A stretch of DNA of 64,000 bases from NCBI GenBank assembly GCA_026398815.1, contig JAPLSA010000025.1, positions 62,001-126,000 on the forward strand, read 5' to 3'. Origin of the DNA: Gammaproteobacteria bacterium. Lineage in GTDB: Bacteria > Pseudomonadota > Gammaproteobacteria > Nevskiales > Nevskiaceae. Made by a program: the position numbers and the translations under genes. This document shows, one piece after another, positions 28,962 through 37,521 of this stretch. Numbering within the stretch: position 1 is the first letter of the stretch; each line of letters begins with the position of its first letter. The notes beneath the pieces were generated by a model. It did no database searches, had not been told where the DNA came from, and saw nothing but the letters and a program-made list of their open reading frames with translations.

Positions 28962-29152
28962 CGTGTGCGGTCCTGGCGACGCGCGGCACGGCGGCTGGCG
29001 CGGACGGAATGGGTCATCGAGCGGCACTCCAGCGGTCGGGACGCCAGCATCGCGGCATCACGACGCAAAATCATCTGCGGGCGGACGCTGTCGCCGCGCG
29101 CCTTCGGCCCGCCATCCCGCGAACGCCGCGCACGCGGCACACTCTGTCCACC

Positions 29153-29473
29153 ATGGACCCCGATGCCGCCCTGCTGGTGTTGATCAGCTGTCCGCCCGAC
29201 GCCGCCGAAACCTTGGCCGCGGCGCTGGTCGAGGCGCGGCTGGCGGCCTGCGTCAACGTGCTGCCCGGCTTGCGCTCGGTCTACCGCTGGCAGGATGCCG
29301 TCGAACGCGCCGATGAATCGCTGCTGATCGCCAAGACCACCGCCGCCCGCTATGCCGCGCTGGAAGCCGGCGTGCGCCAGCGCCATCCGTACGAACTTCC
29401 GGAGGTGGTGGCGGTCGATATCGCCGCTGGCCTGCCGGCCTACCTGCAATGGCTGGCGGCCGCCGTCCGCTGA
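29153..29473 (+). CDS. cutA: CutA1 divalent-ion tolerance protein
   Basis: This 106-residue protein matches CutA1, a small trimeric protein with a ferredoxin-like fold. Key features are VLISCPP at the start, ARLAACVNVLPGLRSVYRWQ and KTTAARYAALEAGV with HPYELPEVVAV at the end. It is about the usual length. Biological role is debated (copper tolerance; thiol-redox). The first ATG that begins MDPDAALL is chosen; the open frame to the left is a shadow. It starts the run cutA - DsbD-like - TlpA-like - aroQ - accB - accC, the usual gammaproteobacterial order. Confidence 0.92.
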   Translation: MDPDAALLVLISCPPDAAETLAAALVEARLAACVNVLPGLRSVYRWQDAVERADESLLIAKTTAARYAALEAGVRQRHPYELPEVVAVDIAAGLPAYLQWLAAAVR

Positions 29474-29504
29474 GCTGCCACACACCCGTCCCCCGAACGC
29501 CCCG

Positions 29505-29954
29505 ATGCCGCTGATCCGCCTGATCCTCCTGCTGTCGCTGCTCGGCACCAGCCTGGGCAGCCGCGCGCTCGATCTGAGCCGCAAGCCGCAGGGCGAGTCG
29601 ACGCTGCTGACCGCCGACCAGGCGTTCCAGCTGGTCGAGGCGCGGCGCGATCCGGGCGGCATCCACCTGAGCTGGCTGATCGCGCCCGGCTACTACCTGT
29701 ACCGCCATCGCCTGGCCGTCGAGCCGGCAGACGGTGGCGCCGCGCTGCCGGCACTGCGCCTGCCGCCGGGGCAGCCCCGGCACGACGAACACTTCGGCGA
29801 TGTCGAGATCTACACGACCATGCTCGACGCCGACCTGCCGTTCGCGGCCGGCCAGCGCGTGCCGACCCGGCTGCGACTGCGCTGGCAGGGCTGCGCCGAG
29901 GCCGGCGTCTGCTATCCGCCGGTGACCCGCACCGTCGACATCGCGACTCCCTAG
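29505..29954 (+). CDS. DsbD N-terminal (alpha) domain only protein
   Basis: A 149-residue exported protein with a signal peptide (LIRLILLLSLLGTSLGSRA) and the immunoglobulin-like alpha domain of DsbD. The redox pair is Cys130 and Cys136 in QGCAEAGVCYPP, the CX5C spacing of DsbD-alpha, which passes electrons to periplasmic DsbC/TlpA-type partners. Conserved SWLIAPGYYLYRHRL and FGDVEIY features also fit. Full DsbD continues into eight membrane helices and a C-terminal thioredoxin domain; those are absent and a stop closes the frame 30 bases before the thioredoxin-like gene. It occupies the place where dsbD normally sits before aroQ. Confidence 0.82.
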   Translation: MPLIRLILLLSLLGTSLGSRALDLSRKPQGESTLLTADQAFQLVEARRDPGGIHLSWLIAPGYYLYRHRLAVEPADGGAALPALRLPPGQPRHDEHFGDVEIYTTMLDADLPFAAGQRVPTRLRLRWQGCAEAGVCYPPVTRTVDIATP

Positions 29955-29984
29955 ATTTCCTGCCGGCCCGTCCTTCCCCGCCCC

Positions 29985-30557
29985 ATGTCCTCCGCACGCC
30001 CGAACCTGGCGATCATCGCCGCCTGCCTCGTTGCCCTTGCCGCCGGCGTTGCCGTGTTCCTGCTGAGGCCCGGCGCCCAGCCGGACGCCGATGACACCGC
30101 GCAGGTCGGCAGCACGCCGGCCGGCGACAACGAACGCCTGCCGGCCGGGCTCAAACTCACGGAACTCGATGGCCGCGCGTTTTCGCTGGACGACTACAAG
30201 GGCAAGCTGCTGATCGTCAATTTCTGGGCCACCTGGTGCGCGCCCTGCCTGCACGAGATTCCGGTGCTGGTGCAGATGCAGGCGCGCTATGGCGCGAAGG
30301 GCCTGCAGATCGTCGGCCCGGCGGTCGACGACATCGAGGACGCCCGCCGCGCCGCGCCCGGACTGCAGTTCAACTACCCGGTGGCGGTCGGCACGCCCGA
30401 AGACATCCTCGACCTGATGACCAAGCTCGGCAACGAACAGGGCGGTCTGCCGTTCTCGGTGGTGATCACCGCCGACGGCCGGGTGCTGGAACGCCAGCTC
30501 GGCGAGTACAGCGAAGCCGAACTGGTGGCGCTGATCGAGAAAAACCTGCCGCGCTGA
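29985..30557 (+). CDS. TlpA-family membrane-anchored thioredoxin-like protein
   Basis: 190 residues. An N-terminal membrane anchor (LAIIAACLVALAAGVAVFLL) is followed by a periplasmic thioredoxin fold with the redox motif NFWATWCAPCLHE and a cis-Pro in GGLPFSVV. Such TlpA/ResA proteins reduce disulfides, for example in cytochrome c maturation. It follows the DsbD-alpha gene, so the two could be partners in reducing periplasmic thiols, but neither has the membrane-spanning electron conduit. Start at MSSARPN is supported by the anchor directly after it. Confidence 0.87.
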   Translation: MSSARPNLAIIAACLVALAAGVAVFLLRPGAQPDADDTAQVGSTPAGDNERLPAGLKLTELDGRAFSLDDYKGKLLIVNFWATWCAPCLHEIPVLVQMQARYGAKGLQIVGPAVDDIEDARRAAPGLQFNYPVAVGTPEDILDLMTKLGNEQGGLPFSVVITADGRVLERQLGEYSEAELVALIEKNLPR

Positions 30558-30668
30558 ACGGCGCCTGCCGCCACCCTTCGGAACGGCCGCTTCTGAGGCC
30601 CGCTTTGCGCCGATCTGTCTCCAAACCCGGCGGATCGGCGGCCATCTTCTGGCAATTTGATTTTCCGT

Positions 30669-30697
30669 TTGTACGCTGCCAAGGCTTCGGGCAGAAT
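30669..30697 (+). promoter_or_regulatory. Candidate sigma-70 promoter for aroQ-accBC
   Basis: TTGTAC (30669-30674) and CAGAAT (30692-30697) are 17 bases apart, each matching four of six consensus positions. It lies in the 169-base gap before aroQ, 30 bases before its GTG. Pattern match only. Confidence 0.35.
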
Positions 30698-30726
30698 CCG
30701 GGTTCTTCTGTTGACGAGCGCGTCGT

Positions 30727-31173
30727 GTGAGTCGACTGCTGCTGCTGAACGGCCCCAACCTGAACCTGCTCGGCTCCCGCGAGCCGGCGATCTATGGCGC
30801 TGCGACGCTGGCCGACATCGAACAGTCGCTGACCGCGCAGGCGGCTGCCCTGGGTCACCAGCTGGCCTGCTTCCAGAGCAATCACGAAGGCGCGCTGGTC
30901 GATCGCGTGCACGCCGCCCGGGCCGACGGCACCGCCTTCATCATCGCCAACCTCGGCGCTTACACGCATACCTCGATCGCCCTGCGCGACGCCCTGCTGG
31001 GCGTGGCGATTCCGTTCGTCGAAGTGCATCTGTCGAACGTGCACGCGCGCGACGCTTTCCGGCATCACTCGTACTTTTCCGACATCGCGCAGGGTGTGAT
31101 CGTGGGGCTGGGTCCCATCGGTTACCAACTCGCGCTCACTGCCGTGCACGCACGGCTGGCACCACACACGTAA
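30727..31173 (+). CDS. aroQ: Type II 3-dehydroquinate dehydratase
   Basis: A 148-residue enzyme of the shikimate pathway, dehydrating 3-dehydroquinate. Family motifs are [16 protein letters not shown] with the catalytic Tyr in [38 protein letters not shown] and [22 protein letters not shown]. In most AroQ proteins the residue before GAYTHTS is a Pro or Ala; here it is Leu, a conservative-looking change. The start is GTG. It leads the aroQ-accB-accC unit. Confidence 0.95.
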   Translation: MSRLLLLNGPNLNLLGSREPAIYGAATLADIEQSLTAQAAALGHQLACFQSNHEGALVDRVHAARADGTAFIIANLGAYTHTSIALRDALLGVAIPFVEVHLSNVHARDAFRHHSYFSDIAQGVIVGLGPIGYQLALTAVHARLAPHT

Positions 31174-31191
31174 ATGGGGAGCAGGAACACC

Positions 31192-31686
31192 ATGGATTTG
31201 CGCAAGATCAAGACGCTGATCGATCTCGTCGAGGAATCGGGCATCGCCGAGCTGGAGGTCAAGGAAGGCGAGGAATCGGTGCGCATCTCGCGTTACCCGA
31301 CCGGCGCGATGCAGGCGCCGCCGCAGTACTACGCTGCCGCCCCGCAGCCGCTGGCCGCGCCGGCCAGCGCACCGGCGCCGGCCCCGGCCGCAGCCCCGGC
31401 GGCTGAAGCGCCAGCGGCGGCCCCGGCTGCTGCGCCGAAGGCTGCCGAGAACCGCCATGTGGTCAAGGCGCCGATGGTCGGCACCTTCTACCGCACGCCG
31501 TCGCCGGGTGCGAAGGCGTTCGTCGAGGTGGGCCAGACGGTCAAGGCCGGCCAGACGCTGTGCATCATCGAAGCGATGAAGATGCTCAACCAGATCGAGT
31601 CGGACAAGTCCGGCGTGGTCGTCGAGATCCTGGTCGACAACGAGAAGCCGGTCGAATTCGACCAGCCGATGTTCATCATCGAGTAA
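31192..31686 (+). CDS. accB: Biotin carboxyl carrier protein of acetyl-CoA carboxylase
   Basis: 164 residues. AccB carries the biotin that shuttles CO2 between biotin carboxylase and carboxyltransferase in fatty acid synthesis. The N-terminal helix region ([20 protein letters not shown]) is followed by an Ala/Pro linker (about 46-85) and the biotinyl domain with the modified Lys130 in [15 protein letters not shown] with an upstream AGGA (spacing 5) is chosen over an ATG 18 bases further upstream. The accC gene follows after 92 bases. Confidence 0.96.
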   Translation: MDLRKIKTLIDLVEESGIAELEVKEGEESVRISRYPTGAMQAPPQYYAAAPQPLAAPASAPAPAPAAAPAAEAPAAAPAAAPKAAENRHVVKAPMVGTFYRTPSPGAKAFVEVGQTVKAGQTLCIIEAMKMLNQIESDKSGVVVEILVDNEKPVEFDQPMFIIE

Positions 31687-31736
31687 AGGCCTGAACCTCC
31701 TGTTCAAGACCCGGAGCGGGGACATCCTGTCCAAGA

Positions 31737-31756
31737 CCGGGCCATCCATGGCCCGG
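31737..31756 (+). other. Intercistronic hairpin between accB and accC
   Basis: CCGGGCCAT and ATGGCCCGG, separated by CC, form a perfect inverted repeat in the 92-base accB-accC gap. The gap also has near-repeats (GAACCTCC-TGTTCAA at 31693 and again at the accC start). It lacks a T-run, so it is more likely an mRNA processing or stability element than a terminator. Confidence 0.45.
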
Positions 31757-31778
31757 GCTGTTCAATAGAAGAACCTCC

Positions 31779-33146
31779 ATGTTCAACAAAATCCTGATCG
31801 CCAACCGAGGCGAAATCGCGCTGCGCATCCTGCGCGCCTGCCGAGAACTCGGCATCAAGACGGTGGCCGTGCACTCCACCGCCGACCGTGACCTGAAGCA
31901 TGTCCGCCTGGCCGACGAAACCGTCTGCATCGGCGGCGCTGCGGCCACCGGCAGCTACCTGAACATGGCGGCGATCATTTCCGCCGCCGAAGTGACCCAG
32001 GCCGATGCCATCCACCCGGGCTACGGCTTCCTGAGCGAGAACGCCGACTTCGCGGAATCGGTCGAGAAGAGCGGCTTCGTGTTCATCGGCCCGCGCTCGG
32101 AAACCATTCGCCTGATGGGCGGCAAGACCACCGCCAAGGCCGAGATGATCGCCGCCGGCGTGCCCTGCGTGCCCGGCTCCGACGGCATCCTGCCGGACGA
32201 CGAAGCCGAGTGCCTGGCGATCGCCGAGAAGGTCGGCTATCCGGTGCTGATCAAGGCCGCCTTCGGTGGCGGCGGACGCGGCATGCACGTCGTGCGCAAG
32301 CCCGCCGACCTGATCGGCTCGATCAAGATCGCCCGCCAGGAAGCGCTGCAGGCGTTCAAGGACGGCTCGGTGTTCCTCGAGAAGTATCTCGAAGTGCCGC
32401 GCCACATCGAGATCCAGGTGCTGGCCGACGAACACGGCAACGCCGTGTTCCTCGGCGAACGCGACTGCTCGATGCAGCGCCGCAACCAGAAAGTCATCGA
32501 GGAAGCGACCGCGCCCGGCATCACGCCGGCGCAGCGCGCGGAGATCGGCAAGCTGTGCACCGATGCCTGCAAGCGCATCGGCTACCGCGGCGCCGGCACG
32601 ATGGAATTCCTCTACGAGAACGGCCGCTTCTACTTCATCTAGATGTCCACCCGCATCCAGGTGGAGCATCCGGTGACCGAGATGATCACCGGCGTCGACC
32701 TGATCGCGCAGCAGATCCGCGTGGCGGCCGGCGAACCGCTGCCGTTCAAGCAGGAAGACATCCGCATCACCGGCCATGCGATCGAGTGCCGCATCAACGC
32801 CGAAGACCCGTTCAAGTTCACGCCGAGCCCGGGCGAGGTCAAGAAGTGGCACACGCCGGGCGGCCCCGGCGTGCGCATGGACAGCCACGTCTACGCCGGC
32901 TACCGCGTGCCGCCGAACTACGACTCGATGATCGGCAAGCTGATCGTCCACGGCCCGACGCGGGAAAGCGCGATTGCCCGCATGCGCACCGCGCTCGACG
33001 AGATGATCGTCGAAGGCATCGTCACCAACATCCCGCTGCAGCAGATGATCCTCAACGATCCGGTGTTCTGTGCCGGCACGCATCACATCCACTACCTGGC
33101 GTCGATGCTCGACAAGGCAGCGGGCGGCACCGGCGACGCCCATTAG
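31779..33146 (+). pseudogene. accC: Biotin carboxylase, interrupted by an in-frame amber codon at position 288
   Basis: The reading frame would give 455 residues, the normal AccC length, and matches throughout: [20 protein letters not shown] at the N-terminus, the ATP-grasp region with GGGGRGMH, and [14 protein letters not shown]. But codon 288 (32640-32642) is TAG where the family has the Glu of [13 protein letters not shown], the residue that in E. coli AccC is metal-binding Glu288. Codon 290 is also changed, Ser for the conserved Asn. As read, translation stops after 287 residues (FYFI), and an ATG directly follows, so an independent 167-residue C-terminal fragment could be reinitiated. 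Because acetyl-CoA carboxylase is essential, a base-call or assembly error, a second accC elsewhere, or amber suppression must be considered. It is flanked downstream by a palindromic element. I call it pseudogene to record the break. Confidence 0.85.
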
Positions 33147-33415
33147 GGCTTGATGGCATCGCTTTGATCGCTGCGTTGCAAGTCAAAACCGCCGCCGGGC
33201 GAGGCGCGGACCGCAGGGCATCGCTACCTATGGTCAAGTTTCGCGACGAAGTCCCGGCGGCGTTTTTGGCTGCAACCCTTCGGGGCGGGATCATTGATGC
33301 CCATTGCTGCTTCTCTCGTCGCGCCAATGGGTCAACCATTGGCCGCTCCTCGCTCATTACACTGGGCATCAATGACCTCCGCCGCAGCGATCTAAGCGAT
33401 GCCATCAAGCCCTAA
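33143..33415. mobile_element. Palindromic MITE-like element between accC and prmA
   Basis: The outer arms are 33-bp inverted repeats with one mismatch (33143-33175 and 33383-33415), ending TTAGGGCTTGATGGCATCG at the left. Inside are two further hairpins: 33176-33199 with 33253-33275 (TTGCAAGTCAAAACCGCCGC arms), and 33291-33306 with 33360-33375 (TCATTGATGCCCATTG arms). The whole can fold as a closed stem with two inner hairpins. It has no gene inside. The TAG stop of accC lies in the left arm and the prmA ATG lies in the right arm, so both genes use element bases. Classification as a MITE or large REP-like element is inference from structure. Confidence 0.7.
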
Positions 33416-34289
33416 CACTTGGGTCGAGCTGGCCGTTGCCAGCCACCACCCGGAGTTCGCCGAGGAAATCCTGCTGGCCTGCGGTGCGCTGTCGGTGACC
33501 ATGACCGACGCCGCCGACGTGCCGGTGCTCGAGCCGCTGCCGGGTGAAACGCCGCTGTGGCCGGCCACCATCACACGCGGCCTGTTCAACGCCGGCACCG
33601 ATCTGGACACCGTGCGCGCAGCCCTTGCCGAGCAGCTGCCGGACGGCGACGCGGCCGGCACCGAGCTGCTGACGGTCGAGGATCGCGACTGGGTGCGTGC
33701 CTGGCTCGATCACGCCGAAGCGATGCAGTTCGGCGAGCGCCTTTGGATCTGCCCGACCGGCTGCGAAGTGACCGCGCAGGACGCGGTGATCGTCCATCTC
33801 GATCCGGGTCTGGCCTTCGGCACCGGCACCCATCCGAGCACCTCGATGTGTCTCGACTGGCTGTCGCTGAACGCGATCGACGGCGCGGCCGTGCTCGACT
33901 ACGGCTGTGGCTCCGGCGTGCTGGCGATCGCCGCCCTGAAGCTGGGTGCGGCCTCGGCGCTGGCGATCGACATCGATCCGCAGGCGATCACCGCGACGCT
34001 CGACAACGCCACCACCAACCAGGTGGCCGAAAGGATTCGCTGCGCCGGCATCGACCATCCGCCACTGCCGCAGTTCGACCTCGTGCTGGCCAACATCCTG
34101 GCCCGGCCGCTGATCGAGCTGGCGCCGAAGCTGGCGGCCGCGACCCGCACCGGCGGCCATGTCGTGCTGGCCGGGCTGCTCGAACGGCAGGCCGAGGAAG
34201 TGCGCGCCGCGTACGCGCCGTGGTTCGATTTCGAAGCCGATGGCGAACGCGACGGCTGGAACCGCATCAGCGGCGTCAAACGCGGCTGA
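33399..34289 (+). CDS. prmA: Ribosomal protein L11 methyltransferase
   Basis: A 296-residue SAM-dependent methyltransferase that trimethylates ribosomal protein L11. It has the N-terminal L11-recognition domain (WVELAVASHHPEFAEEILL), the SAM motif VLDYGCGSGVLAIAALKLG, AIDIDPQA, and NILARPLIELAPKLA with the family's NILA. The ATG start is inside the right arm of the palindromic element, so the first residues (MPSSP) come from it. The usual N-terminal strand starts at TWVEL just after. In many gammaproteobacteria it is followed by DUF3426, dusB and fis; here only fis follows. Confidence 0.94.
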   Translation: MPSSPNTWVELAVASHHPEFAEEILLACGALSVTMTDAADVPVLEPLPGETPLWPATITRGLFNAGTDLDTVRAALAEQLPDGDAAGTELLTVEDRDWVRAWLDHAEAMQFGERLWICPTGCEVTAQDAVIVHLDPGLAFGTGTHPSTSMCLDWLSLNAIDGAAVLDYGCGSGVLAIAALKLGAASALAIDIDPQAITATLDNATTNQVAERIRCAGIDHPPLPQFDLVLANILARPLIELAPKLAAATRTGGHVVLAGLLERQAEEVRAAYAPWFDFEADGERDGWNRISGVKRG

Positions 34290-34439
34290 TACCAGGGTTG
34301 ACAGGTGGGGGGACGCAACCGCCGGCCGTCATGTGACGAACGGAGCTACCGGCACCGGAGGTCCGTCGGTATCATCCCCGTCCCCTTTGTGAACAAGTGA
34401 TGACGTCGGCAGTGCTGTCGGTCATCGCGGTCGAGCGCC

Positions 34440-34769
34440 ATGTCCTCCCTGAACCCTCACGCCGCCGACGCGAAGCCGGCCGATGCCGGGTCCCCGGAAT
34501 CCCGTGTTCCGGCGGTCCGCAGCGACGACAGCAAGCCGCTGTGCACCTCGGTTGCCGAGTGCATGGAAGCGTACTTCCGGACACTGAACGGCCACGCGCC
34601 GAAGACCCTGAACCTGTACGACACCGTGCTCGAACAGGTCGAACCGCCGCTGCTGCGCGCCACGCTCGACTACTGCGACGGCAACCAGTCGCGTGCCGCC
34701 GAACTGCTCGGCCTGAACCGCGCCACGCTGCGCAAGAAACTCATCCAGTACGGCATCAGCACGCGCTGA
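34440..34769 (+). CDS. fis: Fis-family nucleoid/regulatory protein
   Basis: 109 residues, slightly longer than E. coli Fis (98). A variable N-terminus precedes the C-terminal helix-turn-helix (LLRATLDYCDGNQSRAAELLGLNRATLRKKLIQYGI). CTSVAECMEAYFRTLNG matches the Fis dimerisation region. Fis bends DNA and controls rRNA and growth-phase genes. It lies between prmA and purH, the conserved neighbourhood, but without dusB, which commonly precedes it. Confidence 0.92.
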   Translation: MSSLNPHAADAKPADAGSPESRVPAVRSDDSKPLCTSVAECMEAYFRTLNGHAPKTLNLYDTVLEQVEPPLLRATLDYCDGNQSRAAELLGLNRATLRKKLIQYGISTR

Positions 34770-34923
34770 GCCGATGCCCGAAGCGCGGGTCCGCCGGCAA
34801 GGCCGCGACCGCGCGAAGCAGCCTCACCGAACAAGCAGGCCTTGCCGATGTGCTGCAACGCGCCCGCTGCATGGCCTCCCCTGACTCCCCGCTGTTGATG
34901 CCGTTCCAACCCACGAAACCACC

Positions 34924-36489
34924 ATGACCCTGCTGAAACCGCGCCGCGCCCTGCTGTCCGTCTCCGACAAGTCCGGCATCGTCGAACTGGCGCAGGCCCT
35001 GTCCGCTCGCGGCATCGAGCTGCTGTCGACCGGCGGCACCTTCAAGCTGCTGCGCGACCGCGGCGTGGCAGTCACCGAGGTGTCGGCGCATACCGGCTTC
35101 CCGGAAATGATGGACGGCCGCGTGAAGACGCTGCACCCGAAGATCCACGGCGGCCTGCTCGGCCGGCGCGGCATTGACGACGCGGTGATGGCCGAACACG
35201 GCATCGCGCCGATCGACATCCTGGTGCTGAATCTCTATCCGTTCGAGGCGACGGTCGCCAAGCCCGACCACACGTTCGAGGACGCGATCGAGAACATCGA
35301 CATCGGCGGCCCGGCGATGCTGCGCTCGGCGGCGAAGAACCACGCCGATGTCGCGGTGGTGACCAAGGCCGCGCAGTACGCCGAACTGCTCGCCGAGCTC
35401 GACGCGGAAGGCGGCATCACCCAGGCCACCCGCTTCAGGCTCGCGGTCGCCGCGTTCAATGGTGTCGCCGCCTACGACGCCGCGATCAGCGACTATCTGT
35501 CGGCGATCGAGGCCGATGGCAGCAAGGCAGCGTTCCCGGGCCAGGCCAACCTGCGTTTCGAAAAGGTCATGGACCTGCGCTACGGCGAGAACCCGCACCA
35601 GAGTGCCGCGTTCTACCGCGACCTCAATCCGCTGCCCGGCACGCTCGGCACCTTCCGGCAGCTGCAGGGCAAGGAGCTGAGCTACAACAACATCGCCGAT
35701 GCCGATGCCGCCTGGGAATGCGTGCGCAGCTTCGTCAAGCCGGCCTGCGTGATCGTCAAGCACGCCAATCCCTGCGGTGTCGCGGTCAGCCTCGATGGCA
35801 TCGGCCAAGCCTACGAACTGGCCTACCAGACCGATCCGACCTCGGCCTTCGGCGGCATCATCGCCTTCAACCGCGAAGTCGATGCGGCGACCGCGAGCAC
35901 GATGGTCGGCCGCCAGTTCATCGAGGTGCTGCTGGCACCGAGTTACTCGAATGAGGCGCTGGAAGTGCTCAAGACCAAGGCCAATGTCCGCGTGCTGCTC
36001 ATTCCGAAGGGCGACGAGCACAACAGCCACGACATCAAGCGCGTCGGCTCCGGCCTGCTGATCCAGACCGCCGATACCCGGATGATCACGGAAGCCGAGC
36101 TGAAGGTGGTGACCAAGCGCGCGCCCACCGAGGCCGAGCTGCACGACCTGATCTTCGCCTGGAAGGTCGCCAAGTTCGTCAAGTCGAACGCCATCGTCTA
36201 CGCCAAGAACCGGCAGACGATCGGCGTCGGCGCCGGCCAGATGAGCCGCGTCTATTCAGCCCGCATCGCCGGCATCAAGGCCGCTGATGAAAAGCTGGTG
36301 GTGGCCGGTTCGGTGATGGCCTCGGACGCCTTCTTCCCGTTCCGGGACGGCATCGATGCCGCCGCCAAGGCCGGCATCGTCGCGGTGATCCAGCCGGGCG
36401 GCTCGATGCGCGACAACGAAGTGATCGCGGCCGCCGATGAAGCCGACATGGCGATGGTGTTCACCGGCGTGCGCCACTTCCGGCACTGA
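34924..36489 (+). CDS. purH: Bifunctional AICAR transformylase/IMP cyclohydrolase
   Basis: 521 residues; the last two steps of purine synthesis. The N-terminal IMP cyclohydrolase (MGS-like) domain has [30 protein letters not shown] and [16 protein letters not shown]. The AICAR transformylase domain follows with [46 protein letters not shown] and ending [25 protein letters not shown]. Catalytic Lys and His of the KHANPCG motif are present. The usual partner purD is not next; a nucleotidase on the other strand follows. Full length and intact. Confidence 0.97.
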   Translation: MTLLKPRRALLSVSDKSGIVELAQALSARGIELLSTGGTFKLLRDRGVAVTEVSAHTGFPEMMDGRVKTLHPKIHGGLLGRRGIDDAVMAEHGIAPIDILVLNLYPFEATVAKPDHTFEDAIENIDIGGPAMLRSAAKNHADVAVVTKAAQYAELLAELDAEGGITQATRFRLAVAAFNGVAAYDAAISDYLSAIEADGSKAAFPGQANLRFEKVMDLRYGENPHQSAAFYRDLNPLPGTLGTFRQLQGKELSYNNIADADAAWECVRSFVKPACVIVKHANPCGVAVSLDGIGQAYELAYQTDPTSAFGGIIAFNREVDAATASTMVGRQFIEVLLAPSYSNEALEVLKTKANVRVLLIPKGDEHNSHDIKRVGSGLLIQTADTRMITEAELKVVTKRAPTEAELHDLIFAWKVAKFVKSNAIVYAKNRQTIGVGAGQMSRVYSARIAGIKAADEKLVVAGSVMASDAFFPFRDGIDAAAKAGIVAVIQPGGSMRDNEVIAAADEADMAMVFTGVRHFRH

Positions 36490-36502
36490 TCGCGCGGACG
36501 CC

Positions 36503-36531
36503 GAACCGGCCGCATTCAGCGTGGCCGGTTC
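36503..36531. terminator. Hairpin between convergent purH and nucleotidase
   Basis: GAACCGGCC (36503-36511) pairs with GGCCGGTTC (36523-36531), a 9-bp perfect stem with an 11-base loop that includes the nucleotidase stop. It could end both transcripts, though T-runs are lacking. Confidence 0.4.
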
Positions 36532-37445
36532 AGCGCCCCGAACGGGATGTGCACGCAGGGCAGGTCGGCCGCCGCCGGCCGCAAGTGGCTCTGCTGGTCG
36601 TCGAAGAAGATGTGCGGCTTCAGCACCGCCAGCACCTGGCGCTTCTCGATGCCGCCGAGAAAGAAGGCCTCGTTGGCGTTGACGCCCCAGTCGCGCAGCG
36701 TGGTCACCACCCGCTCGTGCGCCGGTGCATTGCGCGCCGTGACGATCGACACTCGCAGCCGGCGCGAGTAGCCGCGATCAGCCAGCGCCCGCTCGTCCTC
36801 GATCGCCTGGATGCGCCGCAGCTTGCGCAGGAACGGCGCCAGTGGGCCGGGGCTGACCGGGATCGCCGCATGGCGGCGTTCGTGCTGGTGGAACTCGTCG
36901 AGGCCGGCGCTCTGGAACACCGCTTCCGACTGGTCGTCGGCCAGCACGCCATCGAAATCGAAGGCGATGCGCAGTTCCTCGTCGCCGTCCTGATCGACGA
37001 ACGCCGAGTCCATCACCTGCCCCGCCGCATGGCCGGCGGCGTTGGCGGCGCGCACGTCGGCTTCATCGGCGGACAGGAACAGGCTGATCTCCAGCGCATC
37101 GATGTACGGGTGCGGCGAGCGTCCCTGCAGGAACACCGCGCGGCTGATGCCCAGACCGTGCGCGGCGATCGAATCCATGACCCGCAGGCCGGTGTCGGGG
37201 TCGTTCTTCGACAGCAGGATCACCTCGACCAGCGGATCGCCCGGCCGCAGGCTGTTCAGTGACAGCAGCCGCTTGATGAACGGAAACGCCACGCCGGGCG
37301 CCAGCACGCGATGGCGATGCTCGCGCTGGTACCGGCGGTAGACCTCCTCGCCGGATTCGCGGAACACCTGGTGGGATTCGCGCAGGTCGAACAGCGCGCT
37401 GGACGCGAGCCCGACCACCAGTCGGGACGCGAGGTCGTAGGGCAT
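36516..37445 (-). CDS. 5'-nucleotidase (HAD-like)
   Basis: A 309-residue protein of the bacterial cytosolic 5'-nucleotidase family (PF06189). It has an N-terminal region typical of the family (LASRLVVGLASSALFDL, then FPFIKRLLSLN), VILLSKNDPDTGLRVMDSIAAHGL, and the HAD signature AFDFDGVLADDQSE at about residue 173, followed by FLGGIEKRQVL and FFDDQQSH. These enzymes hydrolyse nucleoside monophosphates. Start at MPYDLASRL is the first conserved position. Single gene, convergent with purH. Confidence 0.88.
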   Translation of the reverse strand: MPYDLASRLVVGLASSALFDLRESHQVFRESGEEVYRRYQREHRHRVLAPGVAFPFIKRLLSLNSLRPGDPLVEVILLSKNDPDTGLRVMDSIAAHGLGISRAVFLQGRSPHPYIDALEISLFLSADEADVRAANAAGHAAGQVMDSAFVDQDGDEELRIAFDFDGVLADDQSEAVFQSAGLDEFHQHERRHAAIPVSPGPLAPFLRKLRRIQAIEDERALADRGYSRRLRVSIVTARNAPAHERVVTTLRDWGVNANEAFFLGGIEKRQVLAVLKPHIFFDDQQSHLRPAAADLPCVHIPFGALNRPR

Positions 37446-37521
37446 CGGCTTTCGGGCAGGGCGGCAGCGATAACGCGCGGATCGTAGCGGATCGCGTCCG
37501 GCCGCCGGCCTGCGGCCCGCG

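Noticed and set aside
32643-33146. Treating the C-terminal accC part as an independent gene
   Set aside because: It matches the rest of AccC in the same frame directly after the TAG, has no ribosome-binding site and lacks half of the ATP-grasp fold. It is recorded as part of the interrupted accC.
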